A model generated the notes under the pieces. The model ran no database searches. It was not told where the DNA came from and saw nothing but the letters and a program-made list of their open reading frames with translations. Both the position numbers and the translations under genes were made by a program. DNA of 64,000 nucleotides, taken from the NCBI GenBank assembly GCA_039028155.1, contig JBCCIS010000002.1, positions 1-64,000 of the forward strand, given 5' to 3'. Shown piece after piece: positions 16,503 through 24,453 of this stretch; the first letter of the stretch is position 1; every line of letters starts with the position of its first letter. Source of the DNA: Pseudomonadota bacterium (GTDB lineage Bacteria; Pseudomonadota; Alphaproteobacteria; SP197).

Positions 16503-17820
16503 GACCTACCGGATCGACGACGTCGAATGCATGGTGCCGGATCTGACCGGCATCGCGCGCGGCAAGATTCTGCCGCGCGAACGGTTCCTGGCGTCCTTGA
16601 AGAGCGCGTCACTGCGCCTGCCTCAGGACATCTTCTATCAGACGGTGACCGGCGAATACCCAGAGCCGTTCCCGGGCGATCCGACGTCACCCGATATGAT
16701 CCTCAATCCCGACATCTCCACCTTGCGGTTGGTGCCCTGGTACGAGGAGCCGACCGCACAGGTGATCTGCGACTGCGTCACCCGCGACGGCAAGCCGGTC
16801 GGCGTCGCGCCGCGCCAGGTGCTGGCCCGCGTGCTCGAGCTTTACGCCGAGCGGAACTGGAGGCCGGTCATTGCGCCGGAGCTGGAGTTCTACCTGGTCG
16901 CCACCAACAAAGACCCCGACTATCCGCTGGAACCGCCGGAGGGCCGGTCGGGCCGACAGGAGGCGGGCAGCCAAGCCTATGGCATCGACGCGGTCAACGA
17001 GTTCGACCACGTCATGGACGACCTCTACGACTTCTGCGAGGCCGCCGGCGTCGGCGTCGATACGCTGATCCACGAGAGCGGCCCGGCGCAGCTGGAGATC
17101 AACTTCCATCACGGCGATCCGATGGCGCTGGCCGACCAGGTGCTTGTCTTCAAGCGCGCGACTCGCGAGGCGGCGCTGCGCCATAACGTCTACGCGACCT
17201 TCATGGCAAAGCCGATCGAGGGCGAGGCGGGCTCGGCGATGCACGTGCACCAGTCGATCGTCGACACCAAGACCGGGCGCAATGTGTTCGCCGACGCCAA
17301 GGGGCGCGACACCAAACTGTTTCACGCCCATGTTGCCGGCCTGCAGCACTATCTCGCCGCCGCCATGCCGCTCTTCGCGCCAAACGTGAACAGTTACCGG
17401 CGGCTGCGCGCCGATTCAGACGCGCCGATCAACACCCACTGGGGTTACGAGAACCGCACGGTTGGCCTGCGCGTGCCGGAATCCGACCGTGCCGGACGCC
17501 GGGTCGAGAACCGGGTCGCCGGCGTCGACGTTAATCCCTATCTCGCCATCGCCGGCACGCTGGCTTGCGGCTATCTGGGCATGATCGAGAAGCTGGAGCC
17601 CGGCAAACCCCAGACCGGCGATGCCTACCGCGCCAAGGGTCAGGGCCTGCCCAGCCACCTGCCCGACGCACTGACGCGGCTCAGCCGCTCCAAGCCTTTG
17701 CGCGAGGTGCTGGGGTCGGACTTCGTCGATCTCCTGATCGCGGTCAAACATACGGAGTTCAACCAGTACCAGGACGTCATCAGCCCCTGGGAACGCGAGC
17801 ACCTGCTGTTGAACGTGTGA
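16474..17820 (+). CDS. Glutamine synthetase family protein, PuuA-like gamma-glutamylamine ligase
   Basis: A 448-residue member of the glutamine synthetase family. It is closer in layout to gamma-glutamylputrescine synthetase than to GlnA: a short N-terminal beta-grasp domain (DDVECMVPDLTGIARGKILP), the metal-binding PELEFYL and FHHGDPMALADQ, and the segment GSAMHVHQSI. It lacks the C-terminal adenylylation-site Tyr context of GlnA. Start ATG 16474 follows AGAGGGA and lies inside the upstream hydrolase gene. Together they suggest polyamine or monoamine gamma-glutamylation and release. The exact amine is unknown. Confidence 0.82.
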   Translation: MTTDAAKWLKTYRIDDVECMVPDLTGIARGKILPRERFLASLKSASLRLPQDIFYQTVTGEYPEPFPGDPTSPDMILNPDISTLRLVPWYEEPTAQVICDCVTRDGKPVGVAPRQVLARVLELYAERNWRPVIAPELEFYLVATNKDPDYPLEPPEGRSGRQEAGSQAYGIDAVNEFDHVMDDLYDFCEAAGVGVDTLIHESGPAQLEINFHHGDPMALADQVLVFKRATREAALRHNVYATFMAKPIEGEAGSAMHVHQSIVDTKTGRNVFADAKGRDTKLFHAHVAGLQHYLAAAMPLFAPNVNSYRRLRADSDAPINTHWGYENRTVGLRVPESDRAGRRVENRVAGVDVNPYLAIAGTLACGYLGMIEKLEPGKPQTGDAYRAKGQGLPSHLPDALTRLSRSKPLREVLGSDFVDLLIAVKHTEFNQYQDVISPWEREHLLLNV

Positions 17821-17842
17821 GCGAACCGCACCGTCCCGGTGC

Positions 17843-19018
17843 TTAAGTCCGGCGGGCTCGACGCATCAGCACGATGAGGCCCACGGGAATACAAAGCCCC
17901 AACAGGCCGCTCATCACCGCGATCAGGCCGATCGGGCCGACGGCATCGATGGCGAGCCCGGCGGCCGCGGGGCCGGCCAGCGCGCCGGCGTTGTACATCA
18001 TGGTGAAAACCGTCGTCGCGGCGGCTAGTTCGGCAGCGCGGAACCGCGCGCCGACCAGGACGATCGCTAGGCTGTATGTCCCCGACATGATGCCGCCCAG
18101 AGCGACGAAGAACGGCAGCGCGCCGAGTCCGGCTGGCACGACCAGGGGCAACAGAAGAATGCCGCCCGACGACAGGGTCAGCCAAGTAACCGCCAGCGCT
18201 GTCCGGTTGACCCGGTCGGCAAGCCATCCCATGGGGTAGTTGAGCAGGAGGCCGCCGAGGCTGGTCGCCGTCAGCAACGTGAAAGCCGTTTCCAGAGGTA
18301 ACTCGCGGCTTTCGCCGAACGCCGGGAAAAAACTGAAATAGGCCTGGAAAGCACCTGCCTGGGCAAACACCGCGAGCATCGGCAGAGGCGCGGCCCACAA
18401 GAAGCGCACCAGCGGCGTCCTGCCGGGCTGGCCGAGATCGGGCCGCACATTGCCGCCGGCGCTAACCAGGATGCAGCCAAGAGCGGTCAGCAGGGCGGCC
18501 ACGCCGAACGGGATGAAGCCCTCGCTGCCGACAACAACGAGGGTCGCGGGACCCAGCGCCTGACCGCAATAGCCCGCCATGCTGTAGATGCTCATGAGGC
18601 GGCCGCGCCGGGCCTCTACCGCCAGGGCGTTGATCCAGGCTTCGCTGGCGATCCAGCATATGCTGGCCGCCGCGCCCAGGACCGTGCGCAGTGGTAGCCA
18701 GATGAGCGCGTCGGGCTCGATCGGCATCGGCAGAAAGATCACCACCGAAACGGCAAGCGACCAGCGCATCAGCCGCGCCGGACCGAAGCGGGCGAGCCAA
18801 CGCGGCGCCAGCGGCCCGATGAAGAAAATGCCGCATGCCATGGCGGCGGCGTTGATGCCGATCGCCGCCGGATCGGCACCGTGGCGCTCGAGCACGACCG
18901 CCATCAAGGGCGGGGACAGGAAAAACACGAGATTGACGATGAACATCGCCGAGATCGCGGCGGCAAGGCTGCGCCGTCGCTCAGCGGCATTCGCTATCGG
19001 CGCACTGGAGACTGTCAT
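17843..19018 (-). CDS. MFS transporter
   Basis: A 391-residue major facilitator with twelve predicted helices. The loop 2-3 motif is weakly kept (APRWLARFGPARL), and the mid-protein segment LNYPMGWLADRVNRT is its counterpart in the second half. The overall pattern resembles YcaD/Fsr-type small MFS carriers. Start ATG 19018 gives a short cytoplasmic N-terminus; upstream in-frame codons look non-coding. It converges with the glutamine-synthetase-like gene and diverges from the LysR gene, so the LysR regulator may control it. The substrate is not identifiable. Confidence 0.82.
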   Translation of the reverse strand: MTVSSAPIANAAERRRSLAAAISAMFIVNLVFFLSPPLMAVVLERHGADPAAIGINAAAMACGIFFIGPLAPRWLARFGPARLMRWSLAVSVVIFLPMPIEPDALIWLPLRTVLGAAASICWIASEAWINALAVEARRGRLMSIYSMAGYCGQALGPATLVVVGSEGFIPFGVAALLTALGCILVSAGGNVRPDLGQPGRTPLVRFLWAAPLPMLAVFAQAGAFQAYFSFFPAFGESRELPLETAFTLLTATSLGGLLLNYPMGWLADRVNRTALAVTWLTLSSGGILLLPLVVPAGLGALPFFVALGGIMSGTYSLAIVLVGARFRAAELAAATTVFTMMYNAGALAGPAAAGLAIDAVGPIGLIAVMSGLLGLCIPVGLIVLMRRARRT

Positions 19019-19284
19019 CGGGGACCCTTGGAAACCTGGCGAAGCCTTGCACGATCTCACCTAAAAAGAAAAGTGATTACTTTCTAAATGGCGCTGACGG
19101 TCAATGACCGGCATGGGGTCGATGCGATCCCTGGTCGGCGACGACCAGGAAGACCGCAGTATCACTTGATAGATTAGTTTGGTTCATGATAAGTCGGACA
19201 CATCCGAGCGGATGGGCTTTCAGTCACTACCTGCAGCAATGCATGCATGGCTTTCGGTGTTTACATGAGCAGAACTTATCCACG

Positions 19285-20256
19285 ATGATATCAAGCAATC
19301 TACCGCTCAGCGCGCTCAGGGGTTTCGAGGCCGCCGGACGTCTGGGCAGCTTCACCCAGGCGGCGCGCGAGCTGAATCTGACGCAATCGGCGATCAGCCA
19401 TCAGATCAGTTCGCTGGAAGAAGCGCTCGGCCAACCGCTCTTCATCCGCGCCAATCGCGCCATCCATCTGACCGACGCGGGCTTGGACTTTCTTCGCATT
19501 ACACGTGATGTGTTAAATAGACTGGAGCAGGGTGTCGCCCGGCTGAGGGCATACAGTAAGCCCGGCTCCTTGATTGTCGCCGCACCACACGGTTTCGCAT
19601 CGAGCTGGCTGTTGCGGCGTTTGCCGGCGTTTCGCGAGGCCCATCCCGACTATGACGTCTGGCTCTACACGACGGCACTGGCGATCGATCTGGAGGTCGA
19701 CGAGGTCGACCTGGTGATCAGTTACGGCGACAGCCGGAACAGGCCGCCCCAAGCACGCCTTTTGGTCGAGGAGAAGGTCGCGCCGGTATGCGCGCCGTCG
19801 TTCGCGGAACGGCATGAACTTATCGATCCCGCCGACGTCACGCGCGTGCCGCTGATCCACGACGAACGATCGCTGGGCTGGACGGAATGGTGCGCGGCCG
19901 CCGGCGTTGATCATCCCGGCGTCGAGAGGGGCGCCAACTTCAGCGATTCCGGCCTGGTGCTCGCCGCCGCCGAACTCGGCCAGGGCCTGGCGCTCGCTGG
20001 CCTGGCGCTCGCCGCCGAAGACGTGAACGCGGGCAGACTGACGGTTCCGTTCGGGCCCACGCTGGAAACCGACGAGGCTTACGTCATGGCCGCCCACCCC
20101 GACTTGATCGAACGCGAACCGATCGTCGCCTTCACGGCGTGGATCGAGACCGCCCTGCAGCCGACGCTGGACGCCATCGCCACCATCACATCAAGGCTCG
20201 ACATTTCCGGCACCGACCCGACAATCCCCAAGCAGTTAGCAGGAGGACAACCATGA
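19285..20256 (+). CDS. LysR-type transcriptional regulator, GcvA-like
   Basis: A 323-residue regulator. The N-terminal winged helix-turn-helix (SALRGFEAAGRLGSFTQAAR; ELNLTQSAISHQISSLEEALG) is followed by a periplasmic-binding-like effector domain (residues about 95-300) of the GcvA type. Its stop codon overlaps the start of the amidinotransferase-fold gene (ATGA at 20253-20256), so regulator and enzyme are translationally coupled. The 266-bp region upstream is AT-rich and is shared with the divergent MFS gene. It holds the likely promoters and LysR operator. Confidence 0.88.
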   Translation: MISSNLPLSALRGFEAAGRLGSFTQAARELNLTQSAISHQISSLEEALGQPLFIRANRAIHLTDAGLDFLRITRDVLNRLEQGVARLRAYSKPGSLIVAAPHGFASSWLLRRLPAFREAHPDYDVWLYTTALAIDLEVDEVDLVISYGDSRNRPPQARLLVEEKVAPVCAPSFAERHELIDPADVTRVPLIHDERSLGWTEWCAAAGVDHPGVERGANFSDSGLVLAAAELGQGLALAGLALAAEDVNAGRLTVPFGPTLETDEAYVMAAHPDLIEREPIVAFTAWIETALQPTLDAIATITSRLDISGTDPTIPKQLAGGQP

Positions 20257-21245
20257 GCGACATCTACGGCCAGACCATTAAACTGTTCGGCTCCCACCCG
20301 GAGCCGGTCTTCGAGAGCCCGGAACAGCAGACCGGCGTGTGGGGCCGCGAGTGGGGCTGTGACAACGATGTCGGCCAGTTGCGCGTCGTCTTGATGCACC
20401 GGCCGGGCGACGAGATGAAGATCGTCGACGCCAACAAACGCATCGAGGAAATCGGCTCCTATGGCGACCTGGAAGAAGGCTGGTACTGGCAGAGCGAAAC
20501 CATCCCGCCGATGGATGAGTTCCGCGCCCAGCACGACGGTCTGGTGCAGACTCTGCGCGATGAGGGTGTCGAGGTCGTGTTTCTGGACTCGATCGAACCG
20601 GACGGCATCAAGTCGATCTATACCCGCGACTCCTCCTTTGCCGTCAAAGGCGGCGCTATCATCACGCGCCTGGCGCGCACCATCCGGCGCGGCGAGGAAG
20701 CGCATGTCACCAAGACGCTTGCCAATCTGGGCATGCCGATCCTGCGCACGCTGAACGGCAACGCCATGGCCGAAGGTGGCAGCTTCGCCTGGCTCAACCC
20801 CGAGACCGCGGTGATCGGCCGTTCAATCTGCGTCAACGAAGAAGGCTCGCGTCAGATCGAGGAGGTGCTGAACTCTCAAGGAGTCGACCTGATCCGCGTC
20901 GATCTGGCGGGTTACCAGATCCACATCGACGGCGCGCTGACCATGATCGACGTCGACCTCGCCATCATTGATTCGGCGCAGTTGCCTTATTGGTTCCTGG
21001 AAAAGCTGAAAGAGCTTGGCATCCGGACGGTCGAGGTGACATCCCAGGACTCCCACTGGATCATCAATTGTCTGGCGGTCAAGCCAGGGCGCGTCATCAT
21101 GCCCCATGGCATTTCCAACCGAACCATGGACAGACTCGCCGACCTTAACGTCGAGGTCGTGCAGATCCCCTATGACAAGGTGCAGCACAATGGTGGTGGC
21201 GTTCACTGCTCGACCTGTCCCCTGGTCCGGGACCCCATCAACTAG
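20253..21245 (+). CDS. Amidinotransferase-fold hydrolase, arginine deiminase/DDAH-like
   Basis: A 330-residue member of the guanidino-group-modifying superfamily (arginine deiminase, dimethylargininase, amidinotransferase). Visible active-site elements are the Asp in IYTRDSSFAV, the Glu in NAMAEGGSFAW, the His-Asp pair in YQIHIDGALTMID and the nucleophile Cys 319 in GGGVHCSTCPL. AGGAGG at 20241-20246 precedes the start, which overlaps the LysR stop. It probably releases ammonia or an amine from an arginine-derived substrate, which fits the neighbouring gamma-glutamylamine genes. The exact substrate is unknown. Confidence 0.82.
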   Translation: MSDIYGQTIKLFGSHPEPVFESPEQQTGVWGREWGCDNDVGQLRVVLMHRPGDEMKIVDANKRIEEIGSYGDLEEGWYWQSETIPPMDEFRAQHDGLVQTLRDEGVEVVFLDSIEPDGIKSIYTRDSSFAVKGGAIITRLARTIRRGEEAHVTKTLANLGMPILRTLNGNAMAEGGSFAWLNPETAVIGRSICVNEEGSRQIEEVLNSQGVDLIRVDLAGYQIHIDGALTMIDVDLAIIDSAQLPYWFLEKLKELGIRTVEVTSQDSHWIINCLAVKPGRVIMPHGISNRTMDRLADLNVEVVQIPYDKVQHNGGGVHCSTCPLVRDPIN

Positions 21246-21263
21246 ATCGTTTACCGATCAGTT

Positions 21264-21376
21264 GGCATCACCAGCCCACTCCCCCACCTCCGGGGCAAAA
21301 CGCCGAGAGGCGTTTTCGCCGAGGCCACCCCGAGGATGCTGCCATGGGTGGCCGGGCGGGGGAGTGGGCTGGTGCA
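21264..21376. repeat. Dispersed palindromic element, copy 2
   Basis: Perfect 17-bp outer arms (CACCAGCCCACTCCCCC at 21269-21285; its complement at 21358-21374) enclose inner arms GGCCACCC (21323-21330) and GGGTGGCC (21346-21353). The core, CGAGGATGCTGCCAT, is at 21331-21345. A 37-nt block at 21286-21322 with a GAGA-loop hairpin interrupts the left arm only. It lies between the amidinotransferase-fold and SDR genes. Confidence 0.88.
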
Positions 21377-21428
21377 GCGCACGTGCGAACGGCACGTGCA
21401 CTAACACGCACAACAAGGCACGCCGGTG

Positions 21429-22175
21429 ATGAAACAGGTCATGCTGATCACCGGCGCCAGCCGCGGCATCGGCGCGGCAACCGCCCGGCTGGCCGCGCGC
21501 GAGGGCTATGACGTTCTGGTCAACTACGTCAGCGATCGCGAGGCCGCCGAACGGGTCGTGGCAGAGGTCAAGGCGGCGGGCCGCAAGACTGCTGTCGTCA
21601 AGGCCGATATGGCGAACCCCGACGACATCAAGCAGTTGTTCCGTGTCTGCGACGAGGCATTCGGACAGTTGGACGCCTTCGTCAACAACGCGGGCATTGT
21701 CGGTCCTCCCGCGCGTCTCGACGAGATCGATGCTGAGCGCCTACAGCGCATTGTCGCGATCAACCTGACCGGGGCCTACCTTGCGTGCGGCGAGGCGGTG
21801 AGACGCATGTCGACGCGCCATGGCGGCAGCGGCGGGGCCATCGTCAACGTCTCGTCCGCCGCCTCGCGGCTCGGCTCACCCAACGAATACACGGACTACG
21901 CCGCGACCAAGGGAGCCATGGACTCGATGACCATCGGTTTGTCCAAGGAGGTCGCCACCGAAAACGTTCGCGTCAACGCTGTCCGACCCGGGCTGATCCA
22001 AACCGACATCCATGCCTCTGGCGGCCAGCCCGATCGGGTCGATGACTTGGCTCATCTCGTCCCTATGCAGCGCGGCGGCTCGGCCGAGGAGGTGGCCGAG
22101 ACCATCGTCTGGCTGTGCTCGGCGAAGGCAAGCTACGTCACCGGCAGCTTCATTGACGTTTCCGGGGGGCGTTGA
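21429..22175 (+). CDS. SDR-family oxidoreductase
   Basis: A 248-residue classical short-chain dehydrogenase/reductase. It has the cofactor motif TGASRGIGAA, the NNAG motif in FVNNAGIVG, and the catalytic Ser ... Tyr-x3-Lys in SSAASRLGSP ... YAATK. The C-terminal segment YVTGSFIDVSGGR resembles FabG-like SDRs. The start is set at ATG 21429; a GTG lies directly before it in frame. It follows palindromic element copy 2, and its last 26 bp overlap the end of the convergent sulfatase gene. The substrate is unknown. Confidence 0.88.
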   Translation: MKQVMLITGASRGIGAATARLAAREGYDVLVNYVSDREAAERVVAEVKAAGRKTAVVKADMANPDDIKQLFRVCDEAFGQLDAFVNNAGIVGPPARLDEIDAERLQRIVAINLTGAYLACGEAVRRMSTRHGGSGGAIVNVSSAASRLGSPNEYTDYAATKGAMDSMTIGLSKEVATENVRVNAVRPGLIQTDIHASGGQPDRVDDLAHLVPMQRGGSAEEVAETIVWLCSAKASYVTGSFIDVSGGR

Positions 22176-23640
22176 CTGCCCGCCAGCTCATGCCCGGCGG
22201 CGGCGAATAGGCAAAGCCCGCCATCGCCTCGACCACCTTGGCTTCACCGCCGTGGCGTTCGATCAGCACGCGCTGATCATCCTTGGCCTTAAGGTCCACC
22301 GCTTCGGGATCGACGCGTTGCTGCAGCTTGACGATCATCGCGTCCAGACGCGCGGCATGCTGCGGATCGTGCGCCAGATCGTTGGCCTCATATGGGTCGG
22401 CGGCGAGGTTGAAGAGCTGCGGCGTCATGCCGACGAAATAGATCAGTTTCCAGAATCCCTGGCGCAACACGTAACCGGCGGCGGTCGTGCCGGTGCCGTG
22501 GTATTCGGCAAACACGCTGTCGCGCCATGCCTCACCGTCGATCAACCGCCACAGGCTTTCCCTGTCGGCGTTGCGCTCGGCTTCCGTCAACGGCACGCCG
22601 CAGGTCTCCAGGATCGTCGGGTAGAGGTCGACATGCGACACCGGATCGGCGATGCGGCCGCCTGCCGGCACATCCGGTCCCGCCATCAGCAAGGGCACGC
22701 CGAGCGATTCCTCGTAGAGGTGGAAGAGGCCGAAGAGGCCGTGGTCGCCGCAGCTGAAACCATGATCGGACGTGTAGACGACCTGGGTTGTCTCCGCGAG
22801 GCCGAGGTGATCGAGCGCCGTCAACACGCGCCCGATCAGATCGTCGAGATAACTGACGGTCGCGAAGTAGGCGGCGCGGACCTGTTGCACGTGCTCAGGC
22901 GCAATGTCGTCTTGGTGGCAGACGGTCTTGCGCAGGTGGGCTGCCGAGGGATGGTTCGGCCGCTCGTCGATGGCAAATCGCGGCGGCGGCGGAAGGCTGG
23001 CGGGATTGTAGAGATCGTAAAATGCCTGCGGTGTCACGAACGGCGCATGGGCCGCGATGAAGTGAACCGACAGCGCCCACGGCTTCGCCGATGTCGTCGC
23101 TTCCGTGCGCAGCCAGTCGGTGGCCTCGGCGACAATGCGTTCGTCGTAGCGACGATAGGGCGATGAGTCGCCAGGTCCGTATTGCGATGTCCATATGTTC
23201 CAGAGCCCCTGATAGGTCGGCTCCTCGGTTTTGTAGCGAAGCGCGCTGACAAGATCGCCGATGCCGTCGGCGATGTGCATAGTGTCGATGAACCGGCTGT
23301 AGCCGTTGTCGTCGTCGTCACTGCGAAAGTGCATCTTGCCGATGCCGACGGTTTCGTAGCCGTCGTCGCGAAGACGTCTCATCCAGCTCATCCGTTCGCC
23401 ATCGAACGCCATCGAGCTATCCCAGTACCCGGTCTCATGCGGGTAGCGCCCGGTCGCGATCGCGGCGCGCGCGGGAACGCAGAGCGGGCTGGCGCAATAG
23501 GCGGCGTCAAAGATGGCGCCGCGCCTCGCCAACGCATCCAGATTGGGTGTCTTGATAACGCGGTTCCCCGCCGCACCCATCAGGTGCGGTGCATGGCTTT
23601 CGCCGAGAAGGAACAGCAGGTTCTTTCGTTCCTTGGACAC
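22150..23640 (-). CDS. Sulfatase family hydrolase, choline-sulfatase-like
   Basis: A 496-residue alkaline-phosphatase-superfamily sulfatase. The formylglycine motif Cys-x-Pro-Ala-Arg is present at Cys 54 (SPLCVPARAAIATGRYP), to be matured by a formylglycine-generating enzyme encoded elsewhere. VVYTSDHGFSCGDHGLFG provides the second metal and catalytic residues. The first metal-binding strand reads LLGESHAPHLMG, where most family members have Asp before the Glu/His. The start is GTG 23640. No signal peptide is visible, so it is probably cytoplasmic. The sulfate ester hydrolysed is unknown. Confidence 0.85.
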   Translation of the reverse strand: MSKERKNLLFLLGESHAPHLMGAAGNRVIKTPNLDALARRGAIFDAAYCASPLCVPARAAIATGRYPHETGYWDSSMAFDGERMSWMRRLRDDGYETVGIGKMHFRSDDDDNGYSRFIDTMHIADGIGDLVSALRYKTEEPTYQGLWNIWTSQYGPGDSSPYRRYDERIVAEATDWLRTEATTSAKPWALSVHFIAAHAPFVTPQAFYDLYNPASLPPPPRFAIDERPNHPSAAHLRKTVCHQDDIAPEHVQQVRAAYFATVSYLDDLIGRVLTALDHLGLAETTQVVYTSDHGFSCGDHGLFGLFHLYEESLGVPLLMAGPDVPAGGRIADPVSHVDLYPTILETCGVPLTEAERNADRESLWRLIDGEAWRDSVFAEYHGTGTTAAGYVLRQGFWKLIYFVGMTPQLFNLAADPYEANDLAHDPQHAARLDAMIVKLQQRVDPEAVDLKAKDDQRVLIERHGGEAKVVEAMAGFAYSPPPGMSWRAVNAPRKRQ

Positions 23641-23726
23641 GCGATCGTCTCCACGCGTAACAGCGTCCGGGGAACTCTAGACAAGTGGCGGCACCGACGT
23701 CCATCGAGACCAGGCACCGAAGGACG

Positions 23727-24221
23727 CTAAAGCGAGCGGTACATGTAGACGTTCGGAATGGCGGGGCCAAAGCCTGCTTTTTCATAGGCCCGGCGCGCCG
23801 GCGCGTGGCTCGCATCACCGCCTGTGCCCACTGTCGCGACGCTCATACCGTCTTCGCGCATACGCGCGAGAACATGATCGTACATCACCGTGCCGATACC
23901 CTTGCCCTGGTGATCGGGATGCACCGCGTTCAGGCCGATCTCGCCAACGCGCGCGTCGCGGTCGAGCGACATGGCGCAAAAGCCGACGATCTCTCCATCG
24001 GCCTCAGCCACGAAGACCCGATCGGGTGAGCTGGTTGCGCAAAGGCGGTCCAGGAGTTCGGCCTGTTCTCGCTCGGCGCCGGCAAGGGCGACCCCGGCAA
24101 TCGTCTCGCCGAGCAGGTTGCGGAAGGACGCAAAGACGGGTTTGAACGCAGCTTCGCGTATGCGGTGAAGCCTCGCCAGATCGCCCGCTTCGAACGACCG
24201 AATGGTCAGTGTCTGGTTCAC
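23727..24221 (-). CDS. GNAT family N-acetyltransferase
   Basis: A 164-residue acyl-CoA transferase with the acetyl-CoA pyrophosphate-binding loop in VHPDHQGKGIGTVMYDHVL (Q/R-x2-G-x-G/A form). The C-terminal strand is APARRAYEKAGF. Start GTG 24221 is preferred because AGGAGG (24229-24234, minus strand) lies seven bases upstream; a TTG further out would place that site inside the gene. It is downstream of, and on the same strand as, no obvious partner. The acceptor is unknown. Confidence 0.8.
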   Translation of the reverse strand: MNQTLTIRSFEAGDLARLHRIREAAFKPVFASFRNLLGETIAGVALAGAEREQAELLDRLCATSSPDRVFVAEADGEIVGFCAMSLDRDARVGEIGLNAVHPDHQGKGIGTVMYDHVLARMREDGMSVATVGTGGDASHAPARRAYEKAGFGPAIPNVYMYRSL

Positions 24222-24453
24222 CTCACGTCCTCCTATCAACCAGCCATTCCGGCGTTATCGAAGGCTCTCGCCACACGGCCTTAACCTGAATTATCATGGT
24301 CCCATGAAAGTCCAGGATACCGACAGGACCGATATCTCCCGCCACGACGATCTTCTGATCCAGTGCGCGCGCATCGACTTTGATCCCTAGACGGGGCCTT
24401 GGGCCGCGTGTGGCCCACTTTATCCATCAACCCCTTCTATGGAGATCACCATC

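Noticed and set aside
24304-24390. A 28-codon ORF before the class III aminotransferase
   Set aside because: No ribosome binding site and no recognisable product; likely chance.
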